The notes beneath the pieces are model-generated. The model made no database searches, was not told the origin of the DNA, and saw nothing but the letters and a program-made list of their open reading frames with translations. From Bradyrhizobium sp. Rc3b (lineage in GTDB: Bacteria; Pseudomonadota; Alphaproteobacteria; Rhizobiales; Xanthobacteraceae), in NCBI RefSeq assembly GCF_900114915.1, contig NZ_FOUS01000015.1, positions 1 through 64,000 on the forward strand: a DNA stretch of 64,000 nucleotides, given 5' to 3'. Made by a program: the position numbers and the translations under genes. Positions 8,873 through 17,359 of this stretch are shown one piece after another; position 1 is the first letter of the stretch; each line of letters begins with the position of its first letter.

Positions 8873-9733
8873 TCACGCAAACCGCCGCGCGAAGAACACG
8901 CAGGCGACCACGAGGACGGTCGCGACGATCATGCTCCAGGCGACGGGCTCGTGCAGTAGCAGGCCGGCGAGCGCGAGACCGAAGAACGGCTGGAGCTGCT
9001 GCAACTGGCCGACACGCGCGATGCCGCCGATCGCAAGGCCGCGGTACCAGAAGATGAAGCCGACGAACATGCTGAAGATCGAGACGTAAGCGAGCCCGAT
9101 CCAGGCGGGCACGCTGACGCCGTTCCAATTCGCCGGCCAGGTCAGAACCGCGACCGGCACCATCAGCGGCAGCGCGAGCAGGAGCGCCCAGGAGATCACC
9201 TGCCAGCCGCCGAGCCGGCGCGACAATGCGGCGCCTTCGGCATAGCCGAGGCCGCACAGCACGATCGCGGCCACCATCAGGAGATCGCCGGCGAGCGAGG
9301 CCGAGCCGCCGTTCGACAAGGCAAAGCCGGCTACCGTGGCGCTGCCGAGGATCGCGAACAGCCAGAACAGTGGCCGCGGCCGCTCGCCGCCGCGCAGCAC
9401 GGCGAAGACCGCGGTCGAGAGCGGCAACAGGCCGATGAAGACGATCGAACGGGCCGAGGTGATGTGCTGGAGCGCGAGCGCCGTCAGCAGCGGGAAGCCG
9501 ACCACGACGCCGATGGCGACGATGGTGAGGGAGGCGAAATCCGTTCGCTGCGGCCGGGCCTGCCGCAGCACGCCGAGCACGGCCACACCGATCAGCGCCG
9601 CGATGACCGCGCGGGCCGAGGTCAGGAACAACGCGGAGAAGCCGCCGACCGCGACGCGCGTCGCCGGCAGTGAGCCGCTGAAGATGATGACGCCGAGCAG
9701 GCCGTTGCCCCAGCCGCTCCCCGCAGATTGCAT
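8873..9733 (-). CDS. EamA/DMT-family transporter
   Basis: A 286-residue inner-membrane protein with about ten hydrophobic helices in two EamA repeats (first ending near residue 140), typical of drug/metabolite exporters. The ATG at 9731-9733 (MQSAGSGWGNGLLG) was preferred because the upstream extension is polar and overlaps the divergent regulator's promoter. The divergent neighbour is a MocR-type regulator, and many such regulators control the transporter next to them; the substrate, perhaps an amino acid or vitamin B6 compound, is inference only. Confidence 0.82.
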   Translation of the reverse strand: MQSAGSGWGNGLLGVIIFSGSLPATRVAVGGFSALFLTSARAVIAALIGVAVLGVLRQARPQRTDFASLTIVAIGVVVGFPLLTALALQHITSARSIVFIGLLPLSTAVFAVLRGGERPRPLFWLFAILGSATVAGFALSNGGSASLAGDLLMVAAIVLCGLGYAEGAALSRRLGGWQVISWALLLALPLMVPVAVLTWPANWNGVSVPAWIGLAYVSIFSMFVGFIFWYRGLAIGGIARVGQLQQLQPFFGLALAGLLLHEPVAWSMIVATVLVVACVFFARRFA

Positions 9734-9791
9734 GTCCGTTCCGCCTTTCGAGAAGCGCGATACTCGGCTGTCGGCGGTGGCACGGCCAGTC

Positions 9792-9829
9792 ACAATCCAA
9801 TACAATCCGGCAAATCTGTATGGGTATGG
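9792..9829. promoter_or_regulatory. Direct repeats in MocR/EamA divergent promoter
   Basis: ACAATCC occurs at 9792-9798 and again at 9802-9808, a 10-bp period that places both copies on one DNA face. A tandem GTATGG pair follows at 9818-9829. MocR/PdxR-type regulators are known to bind direct repeats near their own genes, so this is a candidate operator. Confidence 0.5.
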
Positions 9830-9842
9830 AAGGTGATACACC

Positions 9843-11270
9843 TTGGACATCGGAGCGCCATCGAAGGGACGCGGCGGCACGCGGACCATTGACGTGATGA
9901 GCGCGATCCGCGCCAAGGTCGCCGGCCGCGCGCTCAGTGCCGGCGACCGCCTGCCATCGGTCCGCAGCCTGGCCGCCACAATGGGCGTGTCGCCGTCGAC
10001 CGTCGTCGAAGCCTATGATCGCCTCGCGGCCGAAGGCCTGATCCGCGCCCGTCGCGGCTCCGGCTTCTATGTCTCGCCGACCATCATGCCGCCGCTTGCG
10101 CTGGCCGAAGCCGGGCCGCGGCGTGACCGGGAGGTCGATCCGTTCTGGGTCTCCAGGCAATCGCTCGATGCCGACGCGGCAGTGCCGAAGCCCGGCTGCG
10201 GCTGGCTGCCGGCGGAATGGATGCCGGAAGCGGCCTTGCGCCGCGCCGTCCGTGCCCTGGCGCGGACCGATGCGGATCTCTTGACGGACTATGGCAGCAC
10301 GCGCGGCGGATTGGCGCTGCGCCGGCTGCTGCTCGCGCGCCTTGCCGAGGATTCGATTCCCGCGTCGGTCGATCAGCTCATGCTGACGGGCTCGGGCACG
10401 CAAGGCGCCGACCTCGTCTGCCGCTTCCTGCTCCGTCCCGGCGACACGGTGCTGGTCGACGACCCCTGCTATTTCAATTTCCGCGCGCTGCTGCGGGCGC
10501 ATCAGGCCAGGATCATCGGCGTGCCCTACACGCCGTCGGGCCCTGATGTCACCCGCTTCGAGCAGATCCTCGGCGCCGAACGTCCCAGGCTCTACATCAC
10601 CAATTCAGCGCTGCACAATCCGACCGGCGCGACGATGTCGCTCGCGAGTGCGCACCGGCTGCTGACCGCGGCCGCGGCGCACGACCTCACCATCATCGAG
10701 GACGACATTTTCGGCGATTTCGAGCCGGAGCGCTCGCCGCGCCTTGCCGCGCTCGACGGGCTCACCCGCGTGATCCGCATCGGCAGCTTCTCCAAGACGC
10801 TGTCGGCCTCGGTACGCTCAGGCTACATCGCCGCACGGGCCGACTGGATCGAGCATCTCGTCGACCTCCAGGTCGCAACCAGCTTTGGCGGCCCGAGCCC
10901 GGCCGCGACCGAGATCATCACAAAGGTGCTGGCCGGCGGCAGCTATCGCAAGCAAATGGACGAGCTCCGGCAAAAGCTCACGCGGATGCGCCGCGACGTC
11001 GCGCGAAAACTTCAGGCACTCGGCATCGAGCCCTGGCTGATGCCGCGCGGCGGATTCTTCCTCTGGTGCCGGCTCACGGGCGGACAGGATGCCGCGCATG
11101 TCGCGCGCGCGGCGCTGGAGCAGGATGTCGTGCTGGCGCCGGGCAACGTGTTCAGCGTGTCGCAGACATCCCAGCACTTCATGCGCTTCAACGTGGCGCA
11201 GATGAACGATCCGCGCGTGTGGGAGGTGCTGCGGCGGGCGTTGAAGGCGACGCCGGAGCCGCCGCGCTAA
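9843..11270 (+). CDS. MocR/PdxR-type regulator (GntR DNA-binding domain fused to aminotransferase fold)
   Basis: A 475-residue fusion. The N-terminal winged helix (about 15-80; LPSVRSLAATMGVSPSTVVE, GLIRARRGSGFYV) is GntR-type. The rest is a class I aminotransferase fold with the PLP-binding Asn and Asp region (HNPTG, IIEDDIFGDF) and the Schiff-base lysine in GSFSKTLS. It probably senses PLP or an amino acid and controls the divergent EamA transporter. The start is TTG 9843, with GGAAGG (9828-9833) 9 nt upstream; no ATG lies before the DNA-binding domain except one inside it. The 3' end overlaps the convergent GDYXXLXY gene by 4 bp. Confidence 0.87.
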   Translation: MDIGAPSKGRGGTRTIDVMSAIRAKVAGRALSAGDRLPSVRSLAATMGVSPSTVVEAYDRLAAEGLIRARRGSGFYVSPTIMPPLALAEAGPRRDREVDPFWVSRQSLDADAAVPKPGCGWLPAEWMPEAALRRAVRALARTDADLLTDYGSTRGGLALRRLLLARLAEDSIPASVDQLMLTGSGTQGADLVCRFLLRPGDTVLVDDPCYFNFRALLRAHQARIIGVPYTPSGPDVTRFEQILGAERPRLYITNSALHNPTGATMSLASAHRLLTAAAAHDLTIIEDDIFGDFEPERSPRLAALDGLTRVIRIGSFSKTLSASVRSGYIAARADWIEHLVDLQVATSFGGPSPAATEIITKVLAGGSYRKQMDELRQKLTRMRRDVARKLQALGIEPWLMPRGGFFLWCRLTGGQDAAHVARAALEQDVVLAPGNVFSVSQTSQHFMRFNVAQMNDPRVWEVLRRALKATPEPPR

Positions 11271-11872
11271 TACAGCGGCTCCTCATAGACCGGCTCGCCG
11301 TCGAGCAGCAGCCGCTTGATGGCGGCGCGGCCGGAGGGGAGCACGGCGGCGACGACGCGGAGCTTTTGCTGGTTGCGGGCCTGCTCGAGCTTCTTGCCCT
11401 CGCCTTCGGGCACGAAGTAGCTTTCGAGACCGTACTTGATTGGCAAATTATCGCAGAAGGTGTGACGGCCCGAGCCGCAAGCCCCGCCGTAATTGGCGAC
11501 GCGGCCGCGGATCAGCACCTCGGGCGCCGCGACCGGCACCGGCTCGGCATGCACCGAGACCGCCTGGTAGAGGCCGTTGGCATTGGGCGCGAGCTTGACG
11601 AACACGACAGGATGGCGCGCGTCAGCCGGCTTTCCGGCGAGCGCGCCGGCCGGCACTTGCGAGATGTCGTAGCGGAGCACGACATAGTCGCCGCGCAGGA
11701 GATCGCGGGGATCGACCGGCTGCGTCTGCAAGGTCACCTCAACGCCTTCGCGCAGGATTTGCATGCGGTCGGCGACCATCAGGACCAGCAGCGCGCATTG
11801 CAGCAGCACAGCGACGCCGAACAGCACGGCCTTCGGGATGCGCTGCCAGCGTCCAGTGATGGTACCGATCAT
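11267..11872 (-). CDS. GDYXXLXY-domain membrane-anchored protein
   Basis: A 201-residue protein with one N-terminal membrane helix (about 15-35) and an extracytoplasmic domain containing the family motif GDYVVLRY (about 62-69, after PVDPRDLLR). Function of the family is not established. It overlaps the upstream DUF2157 gene by 4 bp (ATGA), so the two are translationally coupled; in many bacteria these two families occur together, which suggests a two-part membrane complex. Confidence 0.8.
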   Translation of the reverse strand: MIGTITGRWQRIPKAVLFGVAVLLQCALLVLMVADRMQILREGVEVTLQTQPVDPRDLLRGDYVVLRYDISQVPAGALAGKPADARHPVVFVKLAPNANGLYQAVSVHAEPVPVAAPEVLIRGRVANYGGACGSGRHTFCDNLPIKYGLESYFVPEGEGKKLEQARNQQKLRVVAAVLPSGRAAIKRLLLDGEPVYEEPLY

Positions 11873-13140
11873 CGCTCGGCCCTCGGCAGCATGCGATTGA
11901 GCGCGGTGGCAAAGACCACGGCGATGATTCCGGCCCCCGCAAGAAAGGCCGAGCGGCGCAGCAACGAGCCGTGCACCGCCCAGGTGATGCCGGCGATGAC
12001 GCCGGCAATTCCGAGCCAGCCGGCGGCGATCCGCGGGCGCACGTCATCGAGCACACCGGAGACGACGAGGCACAGCATGGCGCAAAGCAGCGCGGCGTAA
12101 GCGAACCAGGGCTCGCCGGCCGTGGAGACCGGCCAAATCGGCGCGGCGAGCAGCACGAGCCCGATCGCGCATGATGCGAGGATTTCACCTGCGCGCTTCG
12201 TGAGCATGGCGGAGACGAGGGCGAGGATCACCCCCGCGGCCCCGCACAGGATCGCCCAAATCGGCTGGGCGGATACCGTGCTGGTCCGGAAGCGAATGAT
12301 GTCGTCGACGGTCGCCACCTCCAGGACGGCGACGCCGGCCAGCGAAAACGCCCCGTAAATCGACAGGACGGTCCCGAGCCGGAGCGCCCTCGGCGAAGGC
12401 CAGGCTGCGAGCGCGAGCCCGGCGCCGAACAGCAGCGCGGCGCCGTTGGCGAGCACGAAGGACGGCTGGGCGCCGTCGAACTCGAAGCGCAGCGACGTCG
12501 CGATCCACCACGGCAACAGCGCGAGCGCGACGAGATGAGCGGCGGCGCGCGAATTCCAGGCGAAGGCGAGAACTGCTGCGATCAGCCAGACCGCCACGAA
12601 CGGAAGATGCAGGACGTCCGGCGCATCATAAGTCCGCATGCAGGTCCAGATGCCGGCGGCGACGAGGCCGACCGCGAGCGCACCGCGCGAGCCGGTCAGC
12701 AGCGCCGCGGCGAACGCGCCGATCGACCACAGCAGCATGCCGCCGGCAAAGTCGTCGCCGAGATGATACATCTGACCGACCAGCGCGATGCCCGCACCGA
12801 AGATGATCGCACCGACGCTGGCGCAGAGATCGGCGAGAACGTCGCGGCCTCGAGCAGCGAACCATGCCCCGAGGGCGCCGGTGACGACCATGCCGGCGAG
12901 CAGGATCGCGAACCGCAACAGCCGCGCGATCTCGGTCCAGTGCGCCGCGACGAAGGCGAGGAACGCAGCCGCGATCAACAGACCGCCGACAATGCCGACG
13001 ACCACGGCGATGTTGATGCCCGGCGCTAGCTGCGGCAGCGCATTGCGGATCGCGGCAGCCGCCGCCGGCGCAATCACGCCATCGGCTTCCCATTGCGCAA
13101 GATCAGCGTCGAGGCGGTCGCGGTAGGTCTTTTCGAACAT
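11869..13140 (-). CDS. DUF2157 polytopic membrane protein
   Basis: A 423-residue membrane protein with a short cytoplasmic N-terminus (YRDRLDADLAQWEADGVI, the DUF2157 beginning) and about ten to twelve hydrophobic helices. No catalytic motif is visible. It is the first gene of a two-gene unit with the GDYXXLXY protein. Its role is unknown. Confidence 0.8.
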   Translation of the reverse strand: MFEKTYRDRLDADLAQWEADGVIAPAAAAAIRNALPQLAPGINIAVVVGIVGGLLIAAAFLAFVAAHWTEIARLLRFAILLAGMVVTGALGAWFAARGRDVLADLCASVGAIIFGAGIALVGQMYHLGDDFAGGMLLWSIGAFAAALLTGSRGALAVGLVAAGIWTCMRTYDAPDVLHLPFVAVWLIAAVLAFAWNSRAAAHLVALALLPWWIATSLRFEFDGAQPSFVLANGAALLFGAGLALAAWPSPRALRLGTVLSIYGAFSLAGVAVLEVATVDDIIRFRTSTVSAQPIWAILCGAAGVILALVSAMLTKRAGEILASCAIGLVLLAAPIWPVSTAGEPWFAYAALLCAMLCLVVSGVLDDVRPRIAAGWLGIAGVIAGITWAVHGSLLRRSAFLAGAGIIAVVFATALNRMLPRAER

Positions 13141-13637
13141 TGTGGTGAGGTTACCTTGGGCCCGCCGGAGAGCGGGGCATTGCTAGGTCGGATCGTGGGG
13201 GTGGTGGGTTCAAACTGGCGGCGCGGTGGGCGGCGGTCTTATGCCCCGGACAACAATAAACGCGAAAACAACCCCATGCACAGTAGGCGGGGGCTGGAAG
13301 ATCAAGGACTTACGCGGGCAGAAACGGATTACGCGTCGGGCAATTTTTCAAGAGCAAGCGAGCCAAGGGATCGCAGCTTGTGGCCTGACGGCGATCCATC
13401 GATCTTTTCATATTTTGCAAAAGTGATGCTCGGACTGCGCCAATGGTTGGACGAGACTCGAGACTGTAGCCTTCGGTCAAGATGGCCATCAACGGCCACA
13501 CTGTACCGGGGAGAACTGCATCCATGGCGTTTGCACCTGCGCAACTCCTGGAGGGAGCGGATGGTGCGAGCGCTCCGAAAGGCGCCGCCGCGAGATCTGG
13601 CGCGGGCAGCGGCCTGAGCAGGCGTCCCGGAAGGGCG
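13141..13637. other. Intergenic region with one dispersed repeat
   Basis: About 500 bp between divergent genes. It contains the 26-bp repeat copy at 13261-13286. In-frame sequence upstream of the binding-protein start is Arg/Pro-rich and is not a plausible signal peptide. No gene is supported. Confidence 0.45.
13261..13286. repeat. 26-bp dispersed repeat, copy A
   Basis: These 26 bases, containing CAACCCCATGCACAGTAG, recur exactly at 35347-35372. In this copy the second arm of the hairpin seen in copy B has decayed (GCGGGGGC instead of ATGGGGTT). Confidence 0.8.
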
Positions 13638-14639
13638 ATGACGAGAGCGCTCGCAAGATCGTTTCTCTGTCTCGTCGTCGCGATGGCACTGGCACTTCAT
13701 GCGAGCGCCGCGCGGGCGCAGACGGCCGCGGAGTCCTGGCCGAGCCGCGCAATCACCTGGGTGGTGCCGTTCGGAGCCGGGGGCGTCACCGACCTCGTCT
13801 CGCGCAAGATCGCCGAGCTGCTGCGGACGCGGCTCGGGCAGCCCGTGGTGGTGGAGAACCGGCCCGGCGCCGGCGGCACCATCGGGACGGAGTTCGTGGC
13901 GCGGGCGCAAGCGGACGGCTACACCGTGCTCTACGCCTCCGGCGGGCCGATGACGATCCAGCCGAACCTCGGACTGACGAAGCTCAGCTACGACCCGCTT
14001 AAGAGCTACGTCCACATTCGCGGCGTGAGCTCGTCGAACCAGATCCTCGTCGCGACCGCGGCGGCGCCCTACAACACGCTGGCTGAATTCGTCGCCTACG
14101 CGAAGGCCAATCCGGGCAAGGTCAATTTCGGCTCCCCCGGCCCCGGCACCGCCCAGCATCTCGCCGGCGAGATGTTCAAGGCGGCCGCCGGCATCAAGCT
14201 GACCCATGTGCCCTACAAGTCGGGCGCGAACCAGATGACGGATATGATGTCGGGCGTCCTCGACGTTTCCTTCGACTACCTCACCGTGCTGAGGCCGCTG
14301 ATCGACACCGGCAAGGTCAAGGTGCTCGGCACCACCGGGGCGGCGCGGATGGCCGCGCTGCCCGATGCGCCGACGGTGCTCGAGGCCGGCTACCCCGACG
14401 CCGTCAACGCCGGCTCGACCTGGGTCTCGGTCCCGGCCGGGACCGACCCGAAAATCGTGGGCAAGCTCTCCGAGGCGCTGGCCGCCGTTCTCGCCGACCC
14501 CGGCATCGCCGCCGACCTCACCACCAACGGCCAGGTGTCGATTGCCGACAAAGGGCAGGCCGAGATGGTCCCGTTCATCGTCGATGAGACGGCGCGCTAC
14601 AAGCGGGTGATTGAGAGCGCGGGGATTGGCGCGCAGTAG
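13638..14639 (+). CDS. Tripartite tricarboxylate transporter (Bug-type) substrate-binding protein
   Basis: A 333-residue periplasmic protein with a signal peptide (about 1-27, ending ASAARA-Q) and family motifs near WPSRAITWVVPFGAGGVTD, VVVENRPGAGG, and HVPYKSGANQMTD. Such proteins capture organic acids for TctAB permeases, but no tctA or tctB gene is nearby, so it is an orphan; partners may lie elsewhere. ATG 13638 was chosen because the signal peptide begins there (MTRALARSFLCLVVAMA). Downstream lies the remnant of an unrelated ABC ATPase. Confidence 0.87.
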   Translation: MTRALARSFLCLVVAMALALHASAARAQTAAESWPSRAITWVVPFGAGGVTDLVSRKIAELLRTRLGQPVVVENRPGAGGTIGTEFVARAQADGYTVLYASGGPMTIQPNLGLTKLSYDPLKSYVHIRGVSSSNQILVATAAAPYNTLAEFVAYAKANPGKVNFGSPGPGTAQHLAGEMFKAAAGIKLTHVPYKSGANQMTDMMSGVLDVSFDYLTVLRPLIDTGKVKVLGTTGAARMAALPDAPTVLEAGYPDAVNAGSTWVSVPAGTDPKIVGKLSEALAAVLADPGIAADLTTNGQVSIADKGQAEMVPFIVDETARYKRVIESAGIGAQ

Positions 14640-14696
14640 CGGGGGGATCGCCGGGGGGTGGCGCGCACGCGAAGGAGCGGCCGTAACGTAGCGTGC

Positions 14697-15087
14697 TCGA
14701 CACTACGTCATGCTCGGGCTGGAGATCCGAAAGACTCCCAAGGCGCGTGCGCGCGAGATCGCGCTGGAGCTGATCCGGACTTAAGGCCCCTTCGCTTTGG
14801 GCACGCTAAGCCCGCGGCGCTCTCTGGCGCCGTGCACCAGCGCGTCACCATCATGCGCACGCTCGCCTTATCTCGAAGCGATCCTGCTCGACGATTGGCC
14901 AGGCTCTGGCCAACCCTCTCGAAGGCGAGCGAGCTGCGCAGTCAACGTTGGTGTGGATTTTTGTTTGCCCCGACGTTCGCCGTCGCATAGTGCCAGTCTA
15001 TCCGGCAGGACCTCATTGACGAGTTTGCCAAGAACCACGGTCTCAAGGTTGTCTGGCGAGTGTGGGTGGAAAAAGATGGGGGCTTAG
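14697..15087 (+). pseudogene. Decayed ABC transporter ATPase (NitT/TauT-like), C-terminal half
   Basis: Pieces in different frames line up in the order of an ABC ATPase. First is VMLGLEIRKTPKARAREI and ALELI (about 14706-14775), like the helical region before the signature motif. Next is PAALSGAVHQRVTIMRTLA (about 14808-14870), a worn LSGGxxQRVxIARALA signature. Then comes AILLDDWPGSG (about 14878-14912), a Walker B-like stretch. Last is DLIDEFAKNHGLKVVW (about 15010-15060), like the helix before the H-loop. Stops and frameshifts separate them, and the Walker A half is missing. I infer a pseudogene; each match alone is weak, but the order is right. Confidence 0.5.
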
Positions 15088-15219
15088 GAACGAATCACGG
15101 CACCAGTAGACACCGGCAGTTTGCGCGCAAGGACTTTATCGGTTTCTCTTCGAAGATGGCGGGAAGTGGCAAGGCAAATTGATCCCGTTTCGTAGTTAGC
15201 TAATCTGCTTTTGAACCAC

Positions 15220-15318
15220 GACGACCGCAGCTGCGGTCGTCCGAAACTACTAGCTTGATAGGATACTGAAGCCCCATCTTTGCACCGACTTCTCCGCGGA
15301 GAACTATCCGATCGGATA
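15220..15318. repeat. Cluster of three perfect palindromes beside tRNA-Ser
   Basis: There is a 22-bp perfect palindrome at 15220-15241 (half GACGACCGCAG), a 14-bp palindrome TTCTCCGCGGAGAA at 15290-15303, and another, TATCCGATCGGATA, at 15305-15318, one base apart from the second. They lie between the ABC-ATPase remnant and the 3' end of the tRNA. No gene is evident around them. Confidence 0.7.
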
Positions 15319-15364
15319 AAGCAAGGAGATGGCCTGCAAATTCGTCCGGCCGCTGGCAGCGTTA

Positions 15365-15454
15365 TGGCGGAGAGGGAGGGATTCGAACCCCCGATAGGCT
15401 TGCACCTATGCCGCATTTCGAGTGCGGTGCATTCAACCACTCTGCCACCTCTCC
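15365..15454 (-). tRNA. tRNA-Ser (anticodon CGA)
   Basis: On the minus strand the acceptor stem is GGAGAGG/CCTCTCC with discriminator G and an encoded CCA end (15365-15367). The anticodon stem is CCGCA/TGCGG with loop CTCGAAA, giving anticodon CGA for UCG codons. A long variable arm (about 18 nt) and the TTCGAAT T-loop fit a serine tRNA. The 3' end faces the palindrome cluster and pseudogene remnant, a usual integration side for mobile elements. Confidence 0.95.
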
Positions 15455-16029
15455 TGAAGGCGCCATGGTAGGAGCAGCGGCCCCTGTGGTTGGGGGCGTT
15501 AATAGGCGAGGATGGCGGGCCAGACAAGGCGCGCGGGGCGAAAATCCGCTGCCTGTTTCGCCCTCTGCCCGCCCCTTCCCGGCGCGAACGGGGGGAAAGG
15601 CGGTCCGATTAGCGATTTGCCCCGGTTTTCGCGCGCGCGAGGCGTCCGCTTCGACAACCCCAATGCGGAGACACCCTCTCCCCAACCCTCCCCCGCGCGC
15701 GGGGGAGGGGGCGCACCGCCTTCGGAGCGGGCGTCTCATTGCATGTTCGAAAAAACGGGGTGGGACCGCCAGACGCGGTAAACACTGGCGGTCCCTTGCC
15801 GCTCATTGAAATACTGGCTGGGAAGGGCGGCTTCGCCGGCCAGGTGAGGCGACAATTCGACCCTAGCGTGCGGCCTCGGCGCCGCAACGCAATCCGGTCC
15901 TTAACCTAACCAGTCAAGGTTACTCTGGAGCCGCTTCCGTTCCGATGACATCGGAACGGGGCTCCAGATTCCCTGTTTTGCGCGTTTTCTCGACGCGAAC
16001 CGGTGTCCACTTCGCTTGAAAACGCGCAG
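15455..16029. other. Intergenic region with palindromic repeat
   Basis: About 575 bp upstream of the tRNA and downstream of the ROK gene. It carries one GC-rich palindromic repeat (15686-15709). Small open frames here read through that repeat and are not credible genes. Confidence 0.45.
15686..15709. repeat. Palindromic intergenic repeat, CCCTCCCCC family
   Basis: A 24-bp perfect palindrome (half CCCTCCCCCGCG) preceded by CCCTCTCCCCAA. The same CCCTCTCC / CTCCCCC / GGGGGAGGG pattern recurs twice at 35439-35583. Confidence 0.8.
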
Positions 16030-17184
16030 CTAGTCGCTCTTGGCGCTGTCCTTGTTGTTTTCCTTGTTGTTTTCCTTGGCCTTTTTCTTTCCGTTCTCCG
16101 TACTGTCCCGGTCCTTGGCGCTCTCCTTGCGGCGGTTGGTGAAGCGCGCATTGCCAAGGCCGGTGCCGATGGTGAGCACGCCCCAGCGCTCGACGTCCTG
16201 CATGAACGGCACCTCGGAGAGGCCCTGAACCACGCCGTCATTGTGCATCAGGATCGCGGTGTCGTGCTCGCCGATCTCGGGGATGCCCTCGATCAGGCTC
16301 GCCGGCAGGTTGAACTTGCTGCTCTCCCAATTGCCCGGCAGGTTCTGCGCACCCTTCTCGATCGAGCCGTCGGCATTGATCACGCCGGGACAGGCGATGC
16401 CGATGAAAGGCGCGAGCTTGAAGCCTTCGTTCTCGGCTTCCGTGATCAGCCCCTTCAGCATCTTGGTGAGGCGCTTGACCGCACCTTCGCGCGTCGGCTC
16501 GTCGTCGGCATGACGCCACAGCTCGGATTTCACGACCTTAGCCTTCGACAGGTCCTTGGCCTTCCTCCAGTTGGTCTCGACCAGGCCGCAGCGGATGTTG
16601 GTGCCGCCGATGTCGACGGCCAAAATGCTGTCATAGGCCTCGAAGATCCAGGACGGCGCCAGATGCAGCGCGCCGACCAGGCCGGCCTCGTCGGGATGAT
16701 GGCGGATCGGCATCATGTCGATCTTGAAGTCCTCGGATTTGAGGATGATCTCGGTGCGCGCGATCGCGAGCTCGCCGAGCCGGGAATCGCGAAAGCCGCC
16801 GCCGACCACAATGCGCTCGGTCTTGGCCCAGGCCTTGGTCTTGAGGAAACGCCGGGTGACATAGGCAAGCTCCTGGGCGAAATCCTCGATCGCGCTGTGC
16901 ACCACCGCGGAGGCCTCGGTGTCGTCGCCGACCAGGATGGCATCCAGCGTCTTCTTGCTGATCTCCTCCGAGGGCTCCTTGCCGAACGGGTCCTCCCCGG
17001 TCTTGCGCAGCGGCTTGCGCCAGCGGTCGAGGATGTCGCGGAACGCGCCCTTGCTGGCGCGATCGCCGAGAAAACCGTCCTCGTCCTTCATCTCGATGTT
17101 GAAACTGTCGATCTCCACCGACGGCAGCCGCTCCGCGCCGTGATGGGCGATGCCCGTCGCCTTGACCAGTTCGTCCGTTGCCAT
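16030..17184 (-). CDS. ROK-family sugar-kinase-like protein with circularly permuted motif order
   Basis: A 384-residue protein carrying the ROK motifs in the wrong order. Residues 80-172 look like the C-terminal part of ROK kinases: helices, then ERIVVGGGF (GGG at 128-130) and the closing helix EAGLVGALHLA (168-172). Only then come the N-terminal motifs: phosphate loop AVDIGGTNIRCGLVE (191-195), IACPGV (263-268), the catalytic Asp in HNDGVVQGLSE (D316), and phosphate motif 2 LTIGTGLGNARF (340-344). A Lys/Asn/Asp-rich tail ends the protein. Each motif occurs once, so this is a permutation rather than a fusion of two copies. The zinc-binding Cys cluster of classical ROK repressors is absent. 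Substrate unknown; glucokinase activity is possible. Confidence 0.8.
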   Translation of the reverse strand: MATDELVKATGIAHHGAERLPSVEIDSFNIEMKDEDGFLGDRASKGAFRDILDRWRKPLRKTGEDPFGKEPSEEISKKTLDAILVGDDTEASAVVHSAIEDFAQELAYVTRRFLKTKAWAKTERIVVGGGFRDSRLGELAIARTEIILKSEDFKIDMMPIRHHPDEAGLVGALHLAPSWIFEAYDSILAVDIGGTNIRCGLVETNWRKAKDLSKAKVVKSELWRHADDEPTREGAVKRLTKMLKGLITEAENEGFKLAPFIGIACPGVINADGSIEKGAQNLPGNWESSKFNLPASLIEGIPEIGEHDTAILMHNDGVVQGLSEVPFMQDVERWGVLTIGTGLGNARFTNRRKESAKDRDSTENGKKKAKENNKENNKDSAKSD

Positions 17185-17322
17185 GGTAAGCCCTTGCCCG
17201 CATGTCGATTTGCGAGGACAACGGCAAGGGAACCCGTTGGTTGCAATGCTATCCCGCAGATTCGACGAGGCGCCGGAAGAGGTCCAAGGCCTTCAAATCC
17301 GGGCCTTTTTCCGCGGTTTTCC

Positions 17323-17350
17323 TTGACTCTTCTCTGCCGGCGGCTATAAG
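17323..17350 (+). promoter_or_regulatory. Sigma-70-type promoter of rplU
   Basis: TTGACT at 17323-17328 and TATAAG at 17345-17350 are separated by 16 bp, a near-consensus housekeeping promoter on the plus strand pointing at rplU. Transcription would begin near 17357. Confidence 0.7.
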
Positions 17351-17359
17351 TCCCACACC

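Noticed and set aside
8673..10502. 609-codon minus-strand frame across three genes
   Set aside because: It crosses the EAL gene end, the EamA gene and the start of the MocR gene in a non-coding frame; each of those has strong family motifs in its own frame.
16030..17184. Fusion of two separate ROK domains
   Set aside because: Each ROK motif is present only once, so a single permuted domain fits better than a two-domain fusion.
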